Of a stretch of 64,000 nucleotides of DNA, positions 37,046 through 50,530 are shown in pieces; position 1 is the first letter of the stretch; every line of letters starts with the position of its first letter. Source of the DNA: Anoplolepis gracilipes (taxonomy: Eukaryota > Arthropoda > Insecta > Hymenoptera > Formicidae). The DNA lies in assembly GCF_047496725.1 (NCBI RefSeq), contig NC_132974.1, positions 6,810,001 to 6,874,000 of the forward strand. Reading direction: 5' to 3'. The position numbers were made by a program, and so were the translations under genes. Under the pieces are notes generated by a model. The model ran no database searches. It had not been told where the DNA came from and saw only the letters and a list, made by a program, of their open reading frames with translations.

Positions 37046-38867
37046 AAGGGATTAATCATATGTAAAGATTTTTTTTTTTATTATGAAGATTTTGTTAACA
37101 CAAGCCATAACGAAAAGTAATAGTACTCGATAGAATCTGCATCATTTGTATAATTTATTAGATAGTTTTTTCATTCCGGAATTTTTCTTTGGATTTTTAT
37201 TAATATTTGATAAATATATATCTATAAATTAATCTTTATCACAGACATACTTTTTGCTAAGCAGACTATTTTTTGCAAACATTTATTTGCATAAAATTTG
37301 TCTGAGAAAAGTATGTGAATACACATCAAGTTAACAAATCTTACTTAGACTTTATGCTATAACGATGACTTTTTTGCGTGTTTCATATGTAAATGTAAGC
37401 ATTATTTTTATGAATATACCAAAGGAATCTCATAACTTATTAATATAAGACCGCAAAAGAGAATAATTAATTATTATGGACGGTCTTTTCTAAAAGAAAT
37501 ACGAGTAGCAATTTTATATAACACGATAAACATTTGATTCTTAATAATTTATTGATAATTTAGAATATATATAATATTTTTACACACGTATTTGAGATGT
37601 GCCACATATTAAATCTTCAAAATAGGCAATGTTCTATCTATTGCATGGCGAATTAAAAACTGTAATCATCGAAAAGTGGTTTGATATAGAAAGTATTTTT
37701 GGTTTATAAGAACTCGCGTAAAAAATATTTGCAATTTAGAGAGAACCAGATTTTTCTATACATATACCAAAACAACAAAATATTTATATATTTAGAATTA
37801 GATAATATTTATATATTAAGAATTAAAACCACATACCTCACATGTTATCAGTAAAGATATATTTATTGGTTACATTGTAATAATATATTCTCGAATTATT
37901 GTAATTATTGTAATATTTATTATAAATTATATATATTTATTGTGGAAAACAAAGAAAAAAATTTGTTAGTACTGTACACATATTGTATACAATAATTATG
38001 ATTATTATAATTATAATATATAATAAAAAATATATACAAATAAACTTTTAAGATGTTAAGATCAACAAAAGGTTGACACAAAAAGATTCTATAATTCTTA
38101 AACACAATAAGAAAATTTAGGACAATTATATGGAAAGTACGATCTTTAGTAAAATCTTACCCATAGATTATTAAAAACGATATATGTATTTACCGGCGAG
38201 CGGTTACTGTAGTGAGTCACTGACTAAATGTATCCACATTTCTTCTGATGTAAATAGCGTTCTCTAGTAAACGAGACCCAGTTTTCCCGGTCTAGTGGGA
38301 TACTTGAAGAACAAAAAAGGTAAAAGATCTCTGCTGCGCTTCGCGTAGCACTGCAGTCTGCGTGGTAAACGAATACGAGAACAACGTGTTTTATTGTAGA
38401 AATCATAAGAAAGATCGTTGAAACATTTTAACAAATATAAAAATTGTCAAAAAGTTTTTTGACACACAGACATTACCGAAATGTTTGTTTAATTAATATA
38501 AGCGTATCGTAAAACAGTAAAGTATCTTGTTGTAATAAATTAATAATAGCATTATATAAATGTATAATAATCGTGGAAGTGATGTGAATGAGAATCGTGC
38601 ATCGTATCTAAAATTTGTTTTAACAAGATAATATATTTTAATATAAAGTAAGTTGTGAAATTGTTATTATACATATATATAGAATAATAATAACCTAATT
38701 ATGTATTAGTATAAATAACTTTTAAAAAATAAAATTTTATTTTCTTTGAAAAACTTATACAGGTTAATATTTTTTATAAATATAATTAAAATTAAATTAT
38801 CTTTTCTGAAAGCTGCATGATATTTATTTTTTCAGAATAAACATAAATCCATTCTAAATTCGAAAAC

Positions 38868-39533
38868 ATGGTTGGGACAAAATTATTTATTTGTAATATT
38901 ATGATTTGGCTGGTAACATCGTCAAAACTGTTAATTCACGCCCAAGAAAAGCTAAATAACATACAAATAGGTTTTAATGAAACTCAAAGTTTAAAAATCC
39001 TTCCGGGACTCAAATGTTTATTGACAGATGATGAAATCGTTGTGCATGTGAAAATTCAAGACTTAATACAAGGTATTTGTGATGCTTTATTTTTTTCTCA
39101 CATCTGAAAAGTACCTAGTAAAGTATCCAGTGCATTTTTCTCTTTTAGAGACGGAAGTCCAGAGTTCGAGAAAAAAGTCCGAAAATCCTCTACAGAAACT
39201 CGGATACATGGTGATGATGACACCATTTGTTTTACAGGTTTATTATTTATTTAATATTATTTGCTAGAAAAATAATAAAATCTACGATAACATGATATAA
39301 TCTAAAAGTTTTTTTTTCAGATACTTTCTTTACCAGGCGCCATAGCATCTGTCAAAATGTCACTTTTAAAAAGTATCATGGTGGCACAATTAGCAATCGT
39401 ATTAATGATCTACAATTTAATTAAAAGCACTCAAAATTCGGAAGTAGTTGTAATCCATCAGCAGCATCCAGCGCATTATTATCACGGTCACAATTATCCC
39501 AAAGATGACGAAGACGATTGGTTTGGTAGATGA
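38868..39533 (+). CDS. Osiris-like small secreted protein B (168 aa)
   Basis: Three exons, 38868-39072, 39149-39237 and 39321-39533, give 168 codons plus TGA (first intron phase 1, second phase 0). The ATG lies 31 bases after a good acceptor (TTTTTTCAG), so a 5' UTR intron is likely. The protein has an N-terminal hydrophobic signal segment and a polar region with one Cys. A Lys/Arg patch (SSRKKSENPLQKLG) precedes a hydrophobic stretch of about 60 residues. The end is rich in His, Tyr and Asp (VVVIHQQHPAHYYHGH ... DDEDDWFGR). The order of parts equals that of genes A and C. Its weak sequence identity makes the Osiris label tentative. An AATAAA signal 23 bases after the stop suggests a very short 3' UTR. 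Confidence 0.75.
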
Positions 39534-39555
39534 AATATATATATTAATGTGCAAT

Positions 39556-39561
39556 AATAAA
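39556..39561 (+). terminator. Polyadenylation signal AATAAA of gene B
   Basis: The canonical hexamer lies 23 bases downstream of the stop codon. Confidence 0.5.
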
Positions 39562-41770
39562 AACACAGTATATATTTTCATAACGTAAGACTGACCAATT
39601 GGCTTTCAATTTTCCAAAGTGACACACTCAAATATACGCAAAGCATCTATGATATAAAGATTCGGTCTCGAAACAAAGAAAAATTAATTAAGTTATTATA
39701 TTATTTTAATTAAAGACGATAAAAATAAGCTCTCTAAAATATCAATATAAAAGAAAACAAGTACAAGGTATGGAGAGCTGCATTTCATAAAATAAGAGTA
39801 TTTAATAATACAAACCGTTTAATTCAAAAATAATAACATAATGGTAATAGGAGGCGCAAATTAATATTATAAAAATCAATATAAAGAAACAAAAATTGGT
39901 GGACGTTTTCAAAAATTGGCTTGACATTTCAAGCACTCTTCAGTACGTAACATTATTCAAATTATTGAAAGAAAACATAGTATTAGCTAAGATTAGGTCA
40001 AAACGCTCTATTCAAACCTGATGTTCAATAAGGCAGTATGCGTATAAGAAACATGTTAGTTTACAAACCGTAATGTAACTCGGTGGAAAAAATTCACTTC
40101 TTGAGAACCCACGAAGAACGTTCGTACAGTTAACTCTCACAAATTTGCAAATTAGAAGGAACCGTTATTAAAATTCATGATTATCCTAAAAGGCGTTTAG
40201 ATTTACATAAGTAAAATATAACACTTAATTAACAATGCGTATCAATATTGTCGCGAACAATAATCAAGTCAAATCAACCAAGAACAATAAACAAGAATAT
40301 CGTACTTTAACGTCAAAAATGTATATAAAATTGTTTCTTTTTCAATAACACAATAAAATAAAATATAAATAAAAGTAAAGACCAAAGTTAAATCAAATAT
40401 AAGTCAAAATTAAAAGAACATTATAACTACTTATACATTAATGTATAACAACTCTAATATTATACAATTAAAGTTAACAGAAATGTTTCACAAGATAAAA
40501 TTCTCCTTCTCAATTCGACGATTATAAATCGAATAATATTTTGACATGACAGTTGTTGTGGATTTATTTAACATGAACGACTTTCAAACACTCGGAAGTT
40601 TGTTGATCACACTGTGATATATATACGGTAAACACTCTATATCAGTCTATAAATGAAGGCTGTTTTTTTGCCGTTTAATAAATACCATTTCAGAGATCAA
40701 CCTTTTATTAAAATGATATTCGTTATCCAAAATCGTCATCCCACTTAAAATCATGGTTATTGCAAATTCTGTGCTCAGTTATGACCGACTTACTAGTTGT
40801 GTTCTTACTAATATGCTTAATATTTTAATTAAGTTATTATATTTATTATATATACACGTATGTTTATATAAATTATTTTTTCTATGTTAATACATATTCT
40901 ATTATTTCGTCGTCTTGAAAATATGATTCGAAAGAAATATACAATGATCTCTCACTGGTTGCATGTTCACCGTTTTACCTCGTATTAAACGGAATGCTGG
41001 TCGGTAAGAACGATATCAAGGTGCCGGCTGACCTACTTCGAGCCTCACATAACGGCATTTTGGTCCAGATTCTTACAAATGTGCACAGACGTACCCATTC
41101 AAGTTTTCCCATTTCTCTCTCGGTAAATTCGACATCGAAATCGAAATTAGAATTCCAACGCGTTTCCCGTCAAACGTGTCTTAAAAAAAAACTTTCTTAA
41201 ACGCAACGACAAACAGTACTCTGACGCGTTAACAGGAGGAATAAACACGTTAATTATAGCGTGTATCGAAAATTCCGTCAACGGCGAATTGATTCTTCGA
41301 AACTTCGATATTCGCGAAGCGTATACGTGCCAGAAACCCACCTTCCGCGAACATCGTTGTTAGTATGCCACGACGATTGTCGTTGCTAAATCGACACCTC
41401 ACCATACAAATTAGATTGGTATGTCGTTTTCTAGAGTACAGAGTGCACGATGCACGAGGCATACCTATGCGGCAATTGAGAATTGAACGTTTGCTTATCA
41501 CGAAATCCTCGGATCAGGTAAACACCGCGATACAATACTACGTGACGGTATTTGTATCTCTCGATTCTCCATCAATTCGATATTCCACGATCGAATTTCT
41601 CACTCAACTTGTTCCAGATTTTGTCGCGGAAAAGTAGAAACCACGAGCGAATATATTAGACATATTTTAGTTAAATGTCTCGAAAGACAACACAAGTTGA
41701 ATTTTCAGCGCTTTGAATTTTTTAAAGTTCCTTTTTTTTGTCTTAATATTCATCAAATATAAATTCTTAA

Positions 41771-42479
41771 GTCCGTATTCTGAGCCCATATTTATCGCTA
41801 AATATATCTCAAAATATATTTTTAGTCATAGAGATTCTAAAACATATTTAAAGACACATTTAGCCACACGGTAAAAAATTTTGTGTTAAATTTAACACAT
41901 TTCTAGTGTCCCAATTTATCCACTCTAATTTTAATGTTAATTTAACAGAAGGCAAATATGTAAATAAATAACACAAATAATATGTAAAACATTAACACAA
42001 AAATGTGAATTAGTGTAAGATTTACTTGTTAATGAATTGTTTTAACTCTTAGAAACGGTGAATATTAACCCTTACTCCGTATTGTTATTTTTGCACCTTC
42101 TAACTGTACAGGTGGGTCAGCGTATTTTTGATAAGTTTATTAATATGTAAAAGTGTTTTAAAAAATGTGAAAAAATGTATATACCTTCTTTGAACATTCT
42201 AAATAAAGACTAAAATAATAAATTTGAAAAATAATTTACTTAAATATATTATTTTATGATTATTTGTTTTCGAGAAATTGACGTGTTGTTAGAAAAATCA
42301 CAGACAAAAATGATCCATCAGTAATAAGAATTAATTCAATGCAGAAAAGTTAAAATAACATAACGAAAATATGTAAGAGTATGTTAAAAATTTAACACAA
42401 AAATTTCTATGCAAGAAAATTTCAACAAAAATACAAAATGTTTTTTAACGTGCGTAAATGTGAGCTCAGAATACGGGCC
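41771..42479. mobile_element. Non-autonomous DNA transposon (MITE-like) with about 25-bp terminal inverted repeats
   Basis: The left end reads GTCCGTATTCTGAGCCCATA. The reverse complement of the right end reads GGCCCGTATTCTGAGCTCAC, so most positions match and the likeness continues a few bases inward. The flanks are TTAA on the left and TTAT on the right, a possible decayed TTAA target duplication. No transposase frame is present. The class is not certain. Confidence 0.6.
42065..42334. mobile_element. Possible TTAA-flanked piggyBac-like MITE nested in the larger element
   Basis: It begins TTAACCCTTACTCC and its right end, reverse-complemented, begins TTAATTCTTATTAC. Both ends are followed by an ATTTTTG word, and the left end has GGTGGGTC like the element at 63706. 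Terminal similarity is only partial, so this is a tentative call. Confidence 0.35.
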
Positions 42480-44087
42480 TTATTTTAACAAGAATAAAAA
42501 TATTTTCTTCACATATACACACATCAGCTTATTAGATGTAATATTCAACACTTTCTAAACGTCTGATTGTATTATCGATTTTAATTGTGATGTCAAAGCC
42601 TCATCTCCGAGATTGTAGCTCATCGTGATTAAAAGAATATAACGGTGCCACTTTCGATGATCGTACGATTTCTAATCTTAGCGTCACATACACATACATA
42701 TATTCTGTGCTATATATTTAGGAACAAATTTTTAAGACACAATTTCCAAATCAATTATTGACATGACGTGTATCACCTGTGTGAATAGCTCTGACTTTCA
42801 TTCTACAATATTGTTCCATTTATGTACAAGCGTTCAAAAATGAGAGAAAGATTTTCTCTTTCTACTAATAAAATCAAAATTTTATCATCCACTTATTCAT
42901 ATGTCAGATAACTTTGCTCGAGGTTTACTTCGATCTAAGCCAATTAACTGTAACGAGGTTTTATGCATATATCATATATGTTGTGTTTAAAATTGCAATT
43001 TTCTACTGACATTATATCTAGCAACGTGTCCCATAGGTTGACCTATGCGTATTGAACGCGCATTAATTTATTCTAATCTTGCATCGTCCACACAGCATTC
43101 TTACAAGAGTGATTCGTTCTTTAACAAGATACGGCTATTGATCTAGCAACGCTAAATATAAGAAAATAAAACGAAAGGTCATCTGTAAGCTTATCGCGAT
43201 GTAATTAACTTTTCACGCTTTGCTTGTTAGTATCTATTATAAAAAAATATTATTCAATCTCTACAACATCTGCATCAATAGCAATTTTAATTAATTTCAT
43301 GCACTGAATTAATTTAATAGTTAATCAAATTAAAATAAATAAATTTATATATTTGCAAATTTTCAATCTTATTTTGTCAATAAATATTAATAAATATTAC
43401 AATTAATTTAGCATAATATTAGACCTTTCAAAACAAAAATCTTGATAGTAATAGAAAAAAAGTCGCGTTAATTAAAAAAACAGAAAATAATGATATGGTA
43501 CACTTAACAACTTCTATAAAGATATGATGTGTTTACTAATAACTTGTATAAAGAATCCAGAAAATAAATATTAACAATTTGCATATTTGCGTCATTCATA
43601 ACTCTTTATGAGATTAAAAGATTGTCGGTAGTCCAATACTGTGTTATAAACAGCAATAACGTTTTATAATCCGGAGCGGATTATCATAATGACGATACAT
43701 ACGATGGGACGATTTACGACCATTAATGATTCCCGTGTAATTATTTCTCAGGCAGATATGCGAATCGTGTAAAAGCATCTGCCCGATCGCATCTGTCGAG
43801 AAAAAGTCAAAGGCTTCTCGATTTTTCCATCTCATCGACTCCTCTTTTCCTACGATGCGCGTCATCGAATCGTTTCATAGATAATCCGCGAAGGAGATGA
43901 GAATGTTTTTCTCGTTTGTTACATCACCATTGCACGCTCGAAGGATTCGCTCGTTCCATCATTCAATCGCGCGAATTCGAAGCCGCAGGGATCTCCGCGG
44001 GATGTCGTCCTTTGTGGTGAGGATCCAAGGCTGGTGTAGGAAAATACACGTTTTTTACGCCTAAAGCAGACGCGATTTTTATTGCAG

Positions 44088-45220
44088 ATGAAACGGTGCA
44101 CCCTTCTGTGCTTGCTGTGTTACCTGATCGCGCAACAATACGTTCTTGCGGATGATAACAGTACTTATCAATTTTCCTTCAACATTGTCGATTTTCAGCA
44201 TAGATACGAGGAGAAAGGTATATCGATCAGAAAACGTGTTAGAAAGTAAAATTCTTACCATTACAAAACAAATTTATTCAGCAATCATCGTCGAATAATG
44301 CGGTTAAGTGTGACATTTCTATTTATTTTTCATCGAGATGCCGAGGGGCTTATTAAGGGGGAATATGGCTTCATTACGGCCGATGGTGTTTACCACGAGA
44401 CTGGATATGCTACGGATAAAAATGGTGATTTTCTTATCACCAGGCAGAAACACCGGAAGATAACGAGTTGTGAGTTTTAAAAAGAGGAAAATTTTAATAT
44501 ATCTACTTTTCAGTTATCTTCTTAAACTTCTGAATATCTTTGTCTACTCTTAATAAGTGAAGGATGCGCAAGAAATATTCAAGGATAGACCGGAAGCGGC
44601 GAAGAAATTAGTGGAAGCTGTGATAAAGGCTTGCGGCGGCTGTAAGATCCCAACGGACGCTCAGCTAAAACCTGCAAAGACAGTCACGGAATCACCGATG
44701 AAAAAAATGGACCCGATATTGAAACAGACGACGAAGACATTGTCGGAAAATGTAAGACACGGTAGGTTAAAAAAAAAATAAAACAAGACTATTAAAATCG
44801 AATAAAAATAACGAGAAACTTACGCATTTTAACTCTACGTTTTCCAAAAACATTTTAGACGAGAAGAAACAGCCAGCGAAAGACATCGTGAAAAATATGA
44901 TGCGAGCTGCAAAGAAACTATCCGAAGAAGATAATCAAAATAAAACCATGAATGATCGAGTAATGGAAAATATGACCAACGATCTTTATTATCGGTTCAA
45001 TTACACAATAACGACGCACGGCCACCATGAAGACGGTTATCGAAGCGGAAGGAAGGACGGTAGCTATCGGTCGCGAGATGAAAACGGTGTCGACACACAG
45101 GTGAAGTATCTGTCAAATGAATTCGGGTATCAGCCTAATATTACAATCATCACACAAGCGAATACAACTGACGAAAAACATGCTTTCAAAGGCTACTTGT
45201 TTCGTTGGTACTGGCCGTAA
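44088..45220 (+). CDS. Cuticle protein with two Rebers-Riddiford chitin-binding domains (275 aa)
   Basis: Four exons, 44088-44217, 44338-44469, 44558-44761 and 44859-45220, all with phase-1 introns, give 275 codons plus TAA. The ATG directly follows a TTATTGCAG acceptor, so there is a non-coding first exon upstream. A signal peptide (MKRCTLLCLLCYLIAQQYVLA) leads into a first RR (Chitin_bind_4) domain, about residues 27-77, with GEYGFITADG and Y-A-T-D-x-x-G. A Lys-rich linker with an ACGGCK motif follows. A second RR domain, about 198-251, has GSYRSRDENG, V-K-Y and GYQP. RR domains bind chitin in the extracellular cuticle matrix, and most RR proteins have only one. Both copies are somewhat divergent from the consensus. 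The third exon acceptor (AATAAG) is weak but is the one that keeps phase. Confidence 0.85.
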
Positions 45221-47717
45221 AACTTGATTTTATACAAAATATAGATTTTATTCTAACTAAAATTATTAAAAAATGTACTAACATTTATTTAAATAATATC
45301 GAGCTACGTCTAGGAATTTTGTAAAATTTTAGATTTTGAAGATGATCAATTTTTCAGTGACAAAAATAATATACTATACGACACAATTAGTAAGATAAAG
45401 ATAATTCATTATAATATATAAAATTACACATATAAATTAATAATTAAAATAATGTATTATTTTATAATTTTCTCTTGGACATGGCTCTTTATTAACGTCA
45501 ACCTGTATTTGTGTAAAAAACGACAAATTAAGTTTTGTTATCAATTTAAAATAAATAAAACTATGATGAAATACTTTATTGAATTCAAACAATTTTTTTT
45601 CACCATTTGCTTGAAATTCTCGCTACGTCCTCTAAAATACGTGAGTCCTTTCTTTAATTACTAACAAGAAATCTAACAGGAACAAAAAACGGTGTAAAAT
45701 CATAAAAATGTAACCAACGGGTAAAAAAACAGTCAGACTAAAATATAATAAAATACACAATTAAAAATTCACAATTAAACATATTTTATTAAATTTATAT
45801 ATATTATTTAAATTGTAAGGAAAGACCAGCGATTCACGCAGCATGTATCTTCAGCCATACAAAGTAGTAATAAATATATCATTTATACAGAAGAGGCGAA
45901 TATCTACTACTTGCATCGACCAGATGTTTCGGAAATCATTACTAGAATGACTCGAAATTCATCTTTGTGTGGTTAGCGAATTTAGCTAAAGTGATTTAGC
46001 TGTCACGTAAATAACACAAGAAATAACGGTTATGATAGTAAAATTTACGTGCTGGCATTTCTGTTATATCAAGTATCTGTTTATTTCTAGTTTATACGAA
46101 TGTCCCCTTTTGCTCAAATTGCATATGCAGACATTGAGTACATTTCTGGAAAAAAAAGAAAATTTTTAAAACGAACGTATTGTATAATAAATGCTTGAGC
46201 GATAACCCTTTATATATTACACGAGCCATATTTCGTTTTTATATGACAGGTTTTATACACAATCTCACGTACGCCCGATTTATTGTAAGCCATGATCGCG
46301 CGTCATAACGCTTATTACGTCTTGTAATCGAGGATTAAAGCGACGCGAGCAAAATATGTAAAAGGTGAATATAATCGTGCAGTGAAAGGTAAAACAAAAA
46401 TTCTCAAAAGATTAATACATAATTCACGAAATGGCCAGCTACATATTCCGCGATTCATGTTCGCGGTTAATTAACGGCACAAAAGCCATTGAGAAACGTT
46501 GTGACAGTCGAGCTGTCAGACGCACGCACGTGACTACGAAGTCTGAGTTTCTAAAACGCGGTATGTCGTTCTTATGATAATCGAATCAACGCTGAATGAC
46601 ACTTCAATCTTTCCAATAAAAGGTCGAAATAAATTTAAAAAGAACAACGTACAACTTTGTACTCGAGATAATCGAATGCGATAAATCAAGCGGATTAAAT
46701 CCAATAAAAGTAAAATAGAAGTATAATAATTATTCACAGAAATGTTCAAAGGTATATCGAATACATGCAACCTGCGATTCTTTTTTCGAAAGTAACGATT
46801 TCACTGCGATTTGATATTTCTTCGTTCTTAAAACGGCGATAAAAGTGGTCAGAATTGGGTTGTATTAGCATGCGCCGCCGTTCAAGTGGAATTTCTGTCT
46901 TCGGTCCACGTACAGTGTGTCGAGTACATGTGCCAAGTCACTTCAAATAGACTACTTTAAAATCGTTGTCACAAATAGAGTTGCCGATTGGTCAATCTTT
47001 AAAAAATTTATTATTTAAAAAAATTCAGAAAACGCCTCATAAACTTTTTAAGATATCGATTCATCGATACTCAATGATCATTAAAAGAAATGCTATTTTT
47101 TTATTATTCCCATTTTTACATTAAAAATCAATAAAATAAAACAAACATTTAACGATGTAAACTAAAAGGATATAAATATGAAGAGAAATGGTCGCGAAAT
47201 TCTTGCAGAAATATCGTAAAATAATTATATAGAGAGATATTGAGAATGAAAGTTGCCGTGACTCTGCTACATAAATCATTTGCAAAGCCGTGCCATATTA
47301 GCGACATTTACATATAGCGGCGATCTCCATCGAATTCCTTTCCATTCACAACGCGAACCCATGATAAACCCCAGAGTCCCTCCAGGATGACGACTTACAT
47401 TTCGTCGTGACGTGCACAAAAGTCCACCACGGTGGAGGGGTTGCCCGCTAGACTTGTGCAAAACCAAACCCACTATTGGCGGAAGTTGGGATGGAAGGGA
47501 CACCAGTCTCATATATGTTCGACCACGCTCCATAACCACTTCGAGACTGTAATACGCGGTCCAAGGCCACGGTCAATCTTTTCGGTCAAGATCGCAAAAA
47601 AAAAAAAAAAAACGGAGTACGAAAGGGTGATAGTCAATCATCAGGAATTTTCGTGGTGATAACGGTGCGCCTCGATCTTGGTGAAAATCGAACAAAAACT
47701 CGGTGGAAAAGAAAACC
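45221..47717. other. Intergenic region and upstream region of Osiris-like gene C
   Basis: The first part is AT-rich with nothing recognisable. From about 47270 to 47600 the sequence is GC-rich and lies just upstream of gene C, so it is probably its promoter region. An 87-residue frame on the minus strand there lacks similarity. A run of 17 A lies near 47588. Confidence 0.45.
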
Positions 47718-50530
47718 ATGAGAATAATCACATCGATCGTTTTGATCCTCGGACTTGCTTTGTATGTTCACTGCGAGCCAACGGAAGAAAGCAACCAGGA
47801 AGAGGATGCCGTTAGTATTTTCGATTGTATATTCGCAAGCAATGCCGGAAATTGTCTCAAGTCGAGACTGGCTCGTGACCTGGACCAAATCGAATTGGAA
47901 GTTACCGGGAAGAAGAGCGAACCGCCGGTGAGCACGGTGGTCGCGCAGGCTGGCAATATCATCGCGGAGGTCGTTGATGATTTGCAGAAGACTGGCGCCG
48001 AAGGAATTATCGAAGAGGATGATGTTCAGGACGATAATGTGGGTAAGAATCAGAAATCGAGTAGCAAATTACATGAATAAGAAACGATTTACATACATTA
48101 CACACGACACACATACATTAATTCCGCTATCGTTTTTTCTTTCAATCTATCTATTACATAAGCGTCTAATCTAGAATCTCAAACTTTTTTCTTTTTCTTA
48201 TCATTGCTCTCCTTAACAATATATTACCATTAATAGTTTATATAACATAATATTACTACTTATTATTTCAAATTATATGTATAATAAAACTTTCGTATAA
48301 ATATATATATTATCATCAATTGATAATTCGCTGAATAATTATCGTAAATCGAGATCGGCGACTTTCCGATTCAAACTTCTAATTGTTGAACACGGAAACG
48401 GGGAACGCGTGACATCTGTGTACTCGTCTTCTTTCATATCAGAGAAGCACCGTTGAACAAGGCTGGTTAGCTCTTACTTGTCTCGTAGTCGCTTTCTTTA
48501 TTGAAGATATAACGACAGGAAGCCGGAGTTCATTTAAGAGCATTAAAAATTACTGTGCTGATTTTTACTTCTATTATGTATTTTGTTTTCCTAGTTTTCC
48601 CTGAGTACCATTGTCATCGACTTGCCATGCGACTTTAAGTAAAATGAGAGAAAGCGGATGAGTAAGAATTGAAATAATTTTAGTATAAGCTTCATCTATA
48701 TGATAATTAACTTTTTCTGCGATTTCCATTTAAAATAAAGTTTACTTTACTACGATTCATAAAAAATAATATAAATGTTGTTAATTACAAGTATCGTAAT
48801 TCAAATAATAAATAATAGCATGTTATGCTATCGTAAACGATTCCGATAAGAGGGGAAACGCTATCGACGATCGTAAATGGGATCTATGAATGAATGACGT
48901 TCAATTGCGTGTTTCAACTCACGCAATAAAGCAAATCACACTGACAAGGGAAATGAATTTCGCGGATCCGAGACGCGGGTATCGCGACGGTAAAGGTGAA
49001 CGAACCACGTCTCGTGTGTTTTGCATAACGTTAACGTCGGCTGGACGCGATTGCGTGCATAAACACAAAAATTAGAGCTAACGCTTCGAGAAGACAAGGT
49101 GAACCGCAAGTTAACGCGTGATCGGTGCCACAAAGTCCCTCGTCTGGGTCAACAGTGAGATGTTTAAATGCTTCGCACGCGACTGTGCTCGCGTGCGCGT
49201 GTCGCTGATATTGTAACGCAGTTTACTTTAATTTAATGTTATACTACACTTAGGCAAATCGACGATAACGGTACTAATCGCATTCGCTCATCACTATTTT
49301 ATTGTTAGCTATTTTTTCCAGCAAAAATCAACAGACGCAAATCTTATGAGAAGTAAAAACAAATATCGGTAGAAAATTTTTATTCACCGAACAGACGCAA
49401 CGATTGTATTAAAATCGTTCTTTTTTTCTCTCTCTCTTTTTCTTTCTCGATTTCTCTCTTTATCTTTCTAATGAAATATTAATCATTTATCCTACCAAAA
49501 AAACCTCAATTAGTCAAATGGACGTTAACGGTACCACAAACATTATCTTCGTTATCTTTTGGAGCGTACAAAAAATTATACGGTACTTCCGAGCAAATTG
49601 TCGACGACAAATTGAGTAATTCGACAGGGACATTATGTTAATTCTCTACGATTTATATCGGTTTAATATTTTGTCGACAAGCGAAAATGGAACGAAGTAT
49701 TAATTATTGACATTTTGCGGACTATCCTTTGATCCTTACACATTGAAAGAGAGGGCGTTATTTTTTGATAGTGATGTGTAAAAATTCGGCCATGAAAGCG
49801 ATATGCGTGACTCTTTTCAAGAAAGTCGTACCGGTTGCGAACGATTGCGTGGCCCGAAAGTCAGACGAAATGTACTACGGGTTAAGGTTTGTGGGTCAAC
49901 TGGCACGGAGATATATCTCCACATATCCTTACCAGATTTTCCACTTTTTTCTTTGCTCAAGACATTAAGTTTACACTAAAAATTTTTAAATAATGCAGTC
50001 ATTGTTTAAAGTGCTAGAATAGAGAATTTCTTTAAAAAAAAATACTCTTTATTTTTTAAAAAGAAGTTACTCTTTATATTCGCTTTCAGTTTACACTTCA
50101 ATTTATCTGTTCTCGTGTTACATATCTTTTTCACGCAAAGATTTATGTTGCAAAAAATTTGTAACAGAGCATATATAATTTTTTAGAAGAGGCGCGCAAA
50201 AAGAAATTTGGTAAAAAAAAGAAGAAGCATCTGCAAAAACTCCTGGCTCTAGCAATGTTAATAAAAGCGAAAATCGGCCTGCTGCTACAGCTCATCAGCA
50301 CGCACTTCCAGCTCAAATTCTTCGTCATCGCTATCATCTCACTGATATTGAACGCCGCCAGGTTCTGGATAGAAATCAAGAAGAACCAACCCTCCAAGGT
50401 TATCTACTACGAACACGCACAACATCAGCATCACTACGATCATGACGATCACGATCACGGTTATTGGGGAAGATCGTCAAATGAGACACCTCAAGAAATC
50501 GCTTATCGTGCTTACGTTCCCAAAGAATGA
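47718..50530 (+). CDS. Osiris family (DUF1676-like) protein C (222 aa)
   Basis: Two exons, 47718-48042 and 50187-50530, are separated by a 2.1-kb intron (phase 1, G|GTAAGAA ... TTTTTAG|AA) and give 222 codons plus TGA. The ATG at 47718 is the first that starts at the signal peptide (MRIITSIVLILGLALYVHC). An N-terminal Cys pair with eight residues between (C37, C46, followed by LKSR) comes next, then an acidic region. A strongly basic patch (ARKKKFGKKKKKHLQK) precedes a long hydrophobic block (LLALAMLIKAKIGLLLQ and onward). A short KVIYYEH strand leads to a His/Asp-rich tail (HQHHYDHDDHDHGYWG). This is the full Osiris layout and the clearest family member here. Osiris proteins are insect-specific and tied to apical trafficking and cuticle patterning. 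I cannot say which numbered Osiris gene it is. Confidence 0.88.
48043..50186 (+). other. Long intron of Osiris-like gene C
   Basis: It runs from a GTAAGAA donor to a TTTTTAG acceptor. At 2.1 kb it is much longer than the other introns in this cluster and includes GC-richer segments (about 48840-49210 and 49760-49920) that could hold regulatory elements. Short open frames in it show no similarity. Confidence 0.6.

Larger units (their letters stand above)
39534..44087. other. Intergenic region with mobile-element remnants
   Basis: No gene is supported. A moderately GC-rich segment at about 40970-41640 carries overlapping open frames on both strands but no domain or splice pattern I recognise. 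The inverted-repeat element at 41771-42479, with a TTAA-flanked element inside it, lies here. The last ~450 bases, GC-richer, must hold the promoter and non-coding first exon of the RR cuticle gene. Confidence 0.5.

Noticed and set aside
40970..41640. Possible decayed gene between Osiris-like B and the RR gene
   Set aside because: Frames occur on both strands but none joins into a plausible exon chain and none resembles a known family.
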